A DNA stretch of 17,528 nucleotides from a bacterium (GTDB lineage Bacteria > Gemmatimonadota > Gemmatimonadetes > Gemmatimonadales > Gemmatimonadaceae): positions 1 to 17,528 of the forward strand of contig JAJZRK010000048.1 in NCBI GenBank assembly GCA_021802745.1, in the 5' to 3' direction. Position numbers and translations under genes: made by a program. Positions 14,601-17,528 of the stretch are shown one piece after another. Under the pieces are notes generated by a model. That model searched no databases. It was not told the DNA's origin and saw nothing but the letters and a program-made list of their open reading frames with translations. How positions within the stretch are numbered: the stretch's first letter is position 1; each line of letters opens with the position of its first letter.

Positions 14601-14793
14601 GCCGGGAAACGAGCTTCAGACCCCGATGGCGATCGTCATTCTCGGCGGCCTCATCACGGCGACGGCGCTAAACATGGTGGTCCTCCCGGCACTGTACTGG
14701 CTGTTCGGAGACCGCTCGCCGGCAGCCACGGGCGCGGATGATCCGCTCGCCGAGCCCGTTCCGACCAAACCCCTCCTTCCATCTCCTGCATGA
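11650..14793 (+). CDS. czcA: CzcA-like heavy-metal RND efflux pump
   Basis: This 1047-aa inner-membrane proton-driven pump has the usual twelve-helix RND layout: a helix at 12-31, a large periplasmic loop, helices from about 340, a second loop from about 560, and the last helices from about 860. The helix-4 motif GGMAIAIGALVDDAIIDVEN (391-410) carries D402, D403, D407 and E409. 'VDDAI.DVEN..RRL' differs from the VDGAVV.VEN of Zn/Co/Cd pumps and the VDAAIVM.EN of CusA, and resembles the HME4 type. The CusA methionine positions appear unoccupied (LTVAVLTVPGT; NAAEIDVTL). The pump is certain; the exported ion is not. GGGGAG lies eight bases before the ATG. Confidence 0.95.
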   Translation: MLNQLIGWSLRNRVVVLGIAAVMLVAGAITALRMPVDVFPDLTAPTVTVLTEAHGMAPEEVESLVTFLIETAVNGSTGVRRVRSSTAQGISVVWVEFDWGTDIFRARQIVAEKLQTLASQLPPGISPPVLAPVSSVMGEIMMIGLTGPQPPMELRTVADWTIRRRLLAVPGVAQIIPIGGEVKQYQVLADPARMLATGVTLDEVLRAAEGSNENASGGVYMDRGQEYVIRGIGRIRSSDDIASTVVAVRGGIPVLLGQVADVRVGAAPRYGDGSVNANPGVVLAVQKQPGTNTLELTERIERDLADIQATLPKDMAVHSELFRQADFITVAVDNVVEALRDGAILVVIILFLFLGNMRATAISILAIPLSLVVAIFAMQLLGITINTMTLGGMAIAIGALVDDAIIDVENVFRRLKENHHLPAAQQRPALRVIYTASREIRASIVNATLIIIVVFLPLFFLGGVEGRLLQPLGFAYVVAILASLLVAVTVTPVLCAYLLPNSRSVQQEQESRVVTWLKARYARTIERVLAHPKRVLGGAAAALLVAVAAIPLLGTAFLPEFNEGALTVAVLTVPGTSLDEANAIGKRVEQILLANKAVKNTDRRQGRAELDEHAQGVNAAEIDVTLHDGIEREVLFEALRREFAAIPGTSVTVGQPIGHRIDHMLSGTRANIAVKVFGPDLYRLRQVGGDVRNAMQSVPGVADLQLEQQMDVPQLRIQADRGALARVGMSVGQLATAIDVAFNGEEVSRVLEDGKSFDLVVRFPDEARANATAIGAVMFDTPTGERVPLSQLAQVSVSRGPNAISRENVQRKIVVQANVAGRDLGGTVADIRRAVAARVQLPAGYHVEYGGQFEAQEQSTRILGLLSMLSLAAIFLILFAEFRSARTAGLVMANLPLALIGGIGAVLLTGRVVSIASLVGFVSLFGIATRNGILLVAHYQHLLREGVPFREAIVRGSLERLSPILMTALTAGLALVPLALGGGEPGNELQTPMAIVILGGLITATALNMVVLPALYWLFGDRSPAATGADDPLAEPVPTKPLLPSPA

Positions 14794-14906
14794 AGCGCCG
14801 CAGACTGCCGTGACTCTACCTTCGGCCGCTGGTGTTTGTCGCACGCTGCGGTGTTCTGGCAATCAGCTCAAATCGCCCCTGCCGCGCGTACCCATCGAAT
14901 CCGCGA

Positions 14907-14939
14907 CATGTCGTTGCGGTGTGCCCTGACACCGACATG
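14907..14939. terminator. Possible bidirectional terminator hairpin
   Basis: CATGTC (14907-14912) pairs with GACATG (14934-14939), and inside it GGTGT (14918-14922) pairs with ACACC (14929-14933) around a GCCCTG loop, leaving a five-base bulge (GTTGC). It lies in the 178-bp gap between the convergent czcA and alarmone-synthetase genes. There is no T-tract; the function is inferred from position. Nothing else was recognised in this gap. Confidence 0.45.
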
Positions 14940-14971
14940 CGCCCGTCCACGCACCCCGGCGAGTAGGCGGC

Positions 14972-15949
14972 TCAACGAAGGCCATGTTCGTCACGCTTGC
15001 TGAGAGTCGGGCTGGCGCCGAATCGGACAAGGAGGCGCCTCCACCAGGCTACGCGCCCCGGACTCACGGGTATCCGTGTCGCATCCTTGTACGCTGCATA
15101 TCCGGCCGGCCCCTGATCGGCATGGCGGTGCATCGCGACGGAGCGAATCTGCACCTCGAACACCGCGCCCTCCGGCCCACGCACACTCGTGTGCAGGCCC
15201 CGGTAACCGTTGGACTTTGGTTGGACGATGTAGTCCTTGAACCGACCGACGATTGGGGCAGCGAGGTCGTGGACGACGCCGAGCGCATGGTAGCAGTCTG
15301 TCTCCGTCGGTACGACGATGCGCAGCGCAACGAGGTCGTGGACCTGCTCGAATGCCAGGTGCTTCGTATGCATCTTCTTCCAGATGCCCGCCGCGTTCTT
15401 GACCCGATGGCATATTCCAACGATTGGCACTCCGCGGACGTCCAGTGCGCGGCGGATTTGCGCCTCGCGTCCGATCGCCTGCGCTTCGAGCTGTCGTCGC
15501 TCTGCCTCGATGCGCCCGGAGACTTCGCGGAATCCATCCGGATCAATCACGCGCAGGGCGGCGTCCTCGAGCCTGAGACGCAGCTCGGCGTGGCCCAGCC
15601 TCTCCGCTTCGATCGCATGCCGGTCCAGCACGACCTGCGCTAACGACCGAGCCTCTGCGTCATCGCGGTGGGTGCCCTGGAGCCGCTCAAGCTCGGCCTG
15701 GAGCCAGGTAGCGGCATCGCGCCCATCCCGCTGGACCGGTGGAGTGGGCGTCGGCGCAAGGTCGGTGTCGGTTGTCACGGGATCAGTCGTCCGCTCGTGT
15801 TCCTTCGCAAACGAGCGTCGCTGCGCCGCGACAAGAAGTTCGACGGTACGGCTCAGCTCGTGCCCGAGCGTACGGAAACGCCAGCCGAGCCAGCGGACCT
15901 CCCACGCGCCACCGGGGTCCGGCACGTCGTCCCAGTAGCCCAACTCCAT
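14972..15949 (-). CDS. RelA/SpoT-type (p)ppGpp synthetase lacking the hydrolase domain
   Basis: From ATG 15949 the product is 325 aa. Residues about 110-150 (AERLGHAELRLRLEDAALRV) match the linker after the HD domain of long Rel proteins, and 175-290 is the synthetase domain. RVKNAAGIWKKM contributes the ATP-binding Arg/Lys; HDLVALRIVV, GRFKDYIVQPKSNGYRGLHT and FEVQIR supply the catalytic Asp, Tyr and Glu positions. NGYRGLHT deviates from the usual NGYQSLHT. The first 100 residues are not an HD domain and include a Thr/Pro-rich stretch. TGS and ACT domains are absent. It probably transfers pyrophosphate from ATP to GDP or GTP and could be a stress or toxic alarmone enzyme. ATG 15985 is also in frame but overlaps the MBL remnant. 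Confidence 0.8.
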   Translation of the reverse strand: MELGYWDDVPDPGGAWEVRWLGWRFRTLGHELSRTVELLVAAQRRSFAKEHERTTDPVTTDTDLAPTPTPPVQRDGRDAATWLQAELERLQGTHRDDAEARSLAQVVLDRHAIEAERLGHAELRLRLEDAALRVIDPDGFREVSGRIEAERRQLEAQAIGREAQIRRALDVRGVPIVGICHRVKNAAGIWKKMHTKHLAFEQVHDLVALRIVVPTETDCYHALGVVHDLAAPIVGRFKDYIVQPKSNGYRGLHTSVRGPEGAVFEVQIRSVAMHRHADQGPAGYAAYKDATRIPVSPGRVAWWRRLLVRFGASPTLSKRDEHGLR

Positions 15950-16384
15950 CTTCGAACTGCCGGCGCCGCTCGCATGCATTGCCACGCCCGGTCACAGCGA
16001 TAATCACCACGTCGTGTGGGACAGCAATACCGGCATGGTGTGCGGCGGCGACCTCTTCATCGGCGTGAAGGTGCGCGTCTCGCACGTCAGCGAGCAACCA
16101 CGCACGCTGGTGCAGTCGTTGCGGCAGGTAATCGCGTTGCAGTCCGCCCGCTACTTCGATGCACACCGGGGCGCGCTCGCCGCCCCGGTCGATGCGCTTA
16201 CCGCCAAGGCCGACTGGCTCGAAAAGACCATCGAGTCCATTGACGCGTTGATCGTCAAGGGACTCGATGATGCCACCATCGCCGGCTGTGTGCTCGGCGG
16301 GACTGGTGGAACCGCACCTTCACGGGCGGCGACTACACGATGACCAGCTTCGTGCGCGCCGTCCGGGCGACACGCGCTACTTGA
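15939..16384 (+). pseudogene. 3' remnant of an MBL-fold hydrolase, frameshifted
   Basis: Open from just after a TAG at 15936-15938, the frame reads ATPGHSDNHHVVWDSNTGMV and then CGGDLFIGVKVRVSH and YFDAHRGALAAPVDAL. This is the C-terminal half of a metallo-beta-lactamase-fold hydrolase with its later metal ligands (H of PGHS, D of GGD, H of DAH). The diagnostic HxHxDH half is missing. Near 16300 the conserved end moves to another frame: RTFTGGDYTMTSFVRAVRAT, stop at 16382-16384. The gene is therefore both 5'-truncated and frameshifted. Its left edge coincides with the start of the alarmone-synthetase gene. It converges on katA and overlaps its stop by eight bases. Confidence 0.82.
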
Positions 16385-17528
16385 GGTCTGCGGCGCTCAG
16401 GCCCAGCCCCTTCGCCACCCGCGCGCCGTAATCGGGATCGGCCTTGGTGAAGTGGCCGACCATCCGCACCTGGACTTCCTTGCGCGCCTGCCCCAGCCCG
16501 CCGGCGATGCGCTCGGCCACGCGCTGCTTCTGCGCGTCGTCGAACAGGCGATACAGGTTGCCCGCCTGCGTGTAATCGTCGTGATCCACCGAGCTGTCAT
16601 AGCGGTCCACGATCGTCTCGCCGAGTGCCCAGGCCGGATCCTTGAACGCGGGGTCCGGCATCGGCGTGCCCGGCACCGAGTTGGGCCAGTAGTTGACGTC
16701 ACTCCCGTACCCCTCGCCCGTCGCCAGCGCGCCGTCGCGCATGTACGTGTGCACGGGGCAGCGCGGCTTGTTCACCGGAATCTGCAGGTTGTTGATCCCC
16801 AGCCGGTGCAACTGCGTGTCGGCGTAGCTCATCAGGCGCGACTGCAGCACCTTGTCGGGGCTGGCCGCGATGCCCGGCACCAGCGAGCTGGGCTTGAACG
16901 CCGCCTGCTCCACCTCGGCGAAGTAGTTCTCCGGGTTCCGGTTCAGCTCGAGCATGCCCACGTCGATCAGCGGGTACTCGGCGTGCGGCCACACCTTGGT
17001 GAGATCGAACGGGTTCCAGCGGAATGTCGCCGCCTGCTCCTGCGTCATCACCTGAATGCAGAGCTTCCAGCGCGGGAAGTCGCCCGTGGCGATCGCGTTG
17101 AAAAGGTCGCGCTGGTTCGACTCGCGATCGGTACCGATGAGTGTGGCCGCCTCGGCGTCCGTGAGGTTCTTGATCCCCTGCTGGCAGACCCAGTGGAACT
17201 TCACCCAGGTGCGCTCGCCCGTGGCGTTGATCATCGAGTACGTGTGGCTGCCAAAGCCGTGGATGTTCCGGAGCGACGCCGGTATGCCGCGGTCGCTCAT
17301 CAGGATGGTCACCTGGTGCAGCGCCTCGGGGGCCTGCGACCAGAAATCCCACTGCATGTCCTGGTCGCGCAGGTTCGTCTGCGGATGGCGCTTTTGCGTG
17401 TGGATGAACATCGCGAACTTGAACGGGTCGCGGATGAAGAAGACCGGCGTGTTGTTCCCCACGAGGTCCCAGTTCCCCTCGTCCGTGTAGAACTTCACCG
17501 AGAAGCCGCGCACGTCGCGCTCGGCGTC
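16377..17528 (-). CDS. katA: Catalase, residues 104-486, continues at the left end
   Basis: This is the rest of the haem catalase that starts at 444. It contains the catalytic asparagine motif [11 protein letters not shown] (N128), the NADPH/haem-region sequences RNIHGFGSHTYS and FHWVCQQGIKN, and the proximal haem tyrosine in RLMSYADTQLHRLG (Y338). It ends GLGLSAADLK with stop TAG at 16377-16379. The frame is open to the window edge, where its first 126 bases repeat the left end. There is no C-terminal flavodoxin-like extension, so this is a small-subunit catalase. It converges with the MBL-fold remnant. A local restart at 17513 is only an internal Met-like codon, not a real start. Confidence 0.96.
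   Translation of the reverse strand, partial: DAERDVRGFSVKFYTDEGNWDLVGNNTPVFFIRDPFKFAMFIHTQKRHPQTNLRDQDMQWDFWSQAPEALHQVTILMSDRGIPASLRNIHGFGSHTYSMINATGERTWVKFHWVCQQGIKNLTDAEAATLIGTDRESNQRDLFNAIATGDFPRWKLCIQVMTQEQAATFRWNPFDLTKVWPHAEYPLIDVGMLELNRNPENYFAEVEQAAFKPSSLVPGIAASPDKVLQSRLMSYADTQLHRLGINNLQIPVNKPRCPVHTYMRDGALATGEGYGSDVNYWPNSVPGTPMPDPAFKDPAWALGETIVDRYDSSVDHDDYTQAGNLYRLFDDAQKQRVAERIAGGLGQARKEVQVRMVGHFTKADPDYGARVAKGLGLSAADLK
17403..17528. repeat. Terminal direct repeat, right copy (circular overlap)
   Basis: Identical to 10-135. Immediately to its left the catalase frame continues normally (17402 is G, whereas the left copy is preceded by the adapter T at base 9). This shows which end holds authentic flanking sequence. 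Confidence 0.93.

Noticed and set aside
14984..15643. Plus-strand 219-aa frame opposite the alarmone synthetase
   Set aside because: The minus strand encodes the recognisable GRFKDYIVQPKSNGYRGLHT motif. The plus product has no family features.
10..17528. Two separate catalase genes flanking the region
   Set aside because: The shared part is an exact 126-bp terminal overlap and the two pieces complement each other into one frame. Two independent genes would not need to match base for base and stop at the window edge.
1..17528. CRISPR array, tRNA or rRNA genes
   Set aside because: No regularly spaced repeats and no cloverleaf or rRNA-like conserved stretches were noticed while reading either strand. 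A dedicated scan was not possible.

Overview
This window looks like a complete circular assembly unit that was opened inside a catalase gene. Bases 10-135 are identical to bases 17403-17528. Joining the ends across this 126-bp overlap restores one uninterrupted 486-codon catalase reading frame (katA, minus strand), so the circle would be 17,393 bp. The first nine bases (TTCCGATCT) match the 3' end of the common Illumina adapter and are probably not biological. The organism is a GC-rich, Gram-negative-type bacterium: there are outer-membrane proteins, lipoproteins and an RND efflux system. The gene styles fit Gemmatimonadota or a similar soil/sediment lineage, but that is an impression and not a proof. 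No replication, partition or mobilisation gene was recognised, so a plasmid, an excised circle and a tandemly repeated chromosomal segment all remain possible.

Layout, left to right. (1) katA and a divergent oxyR form a peroxide-defence pair with an OxyR-type site between them (1-1472). (2) A scrapyard follows (1473-2223): a 5' remnant of an IS701-type transposase, an apparent N-terminal stump of a Xre/MbcA/ParS-type antitoxin, and unassigned sequence. (3) A complete IS701-family element (2228-3713) has 19-bp perfect inverted repeats and a CTAA target duplication; the 3' end of its transposase gene is frameshifted. (4) A tight four-gene plus-strand operon (3863-7471) encodes an ArsR-rhodanese fusion regulator, a DsrE-like protein, a sulfide:quinone-oxidoreductase-like flavoprotein and an alginate-export-type outer-membrane barrel. 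A perfect palindrome covers its promoter. (5) A convergent lipoprotein gene (minus strand) encodes an Ig-like domain with a methionine-rich tail. (6) A heavy-metal efflux operon (8268-14793) consists of a small His-rich exported protein followed by CzcC-, CzcB- and CzcA-like proteins. (7) A minus-strand RelA/SpoT-type synthetase without a hydrolase domain (14972-15949) abuts a truncated, frameshifted MBL-fold hydrolase remnant (15939-16384), which converges on katA.

Functionally the circle reads as a stress island: peroxide removal under OxyR, probable sulfide/sulfane-sulfur oxidation under a thiol-sensing ArsR-rhodanese repressor, and periplasmic metal binding and efflux. The sulfur operon with its own outer-membrane barrel, next to a Met-rich lipoprotein and a metal pump, is the part most likely to be a little-described system. 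The junction regions carry clear marks of repeated insertion and deletion.
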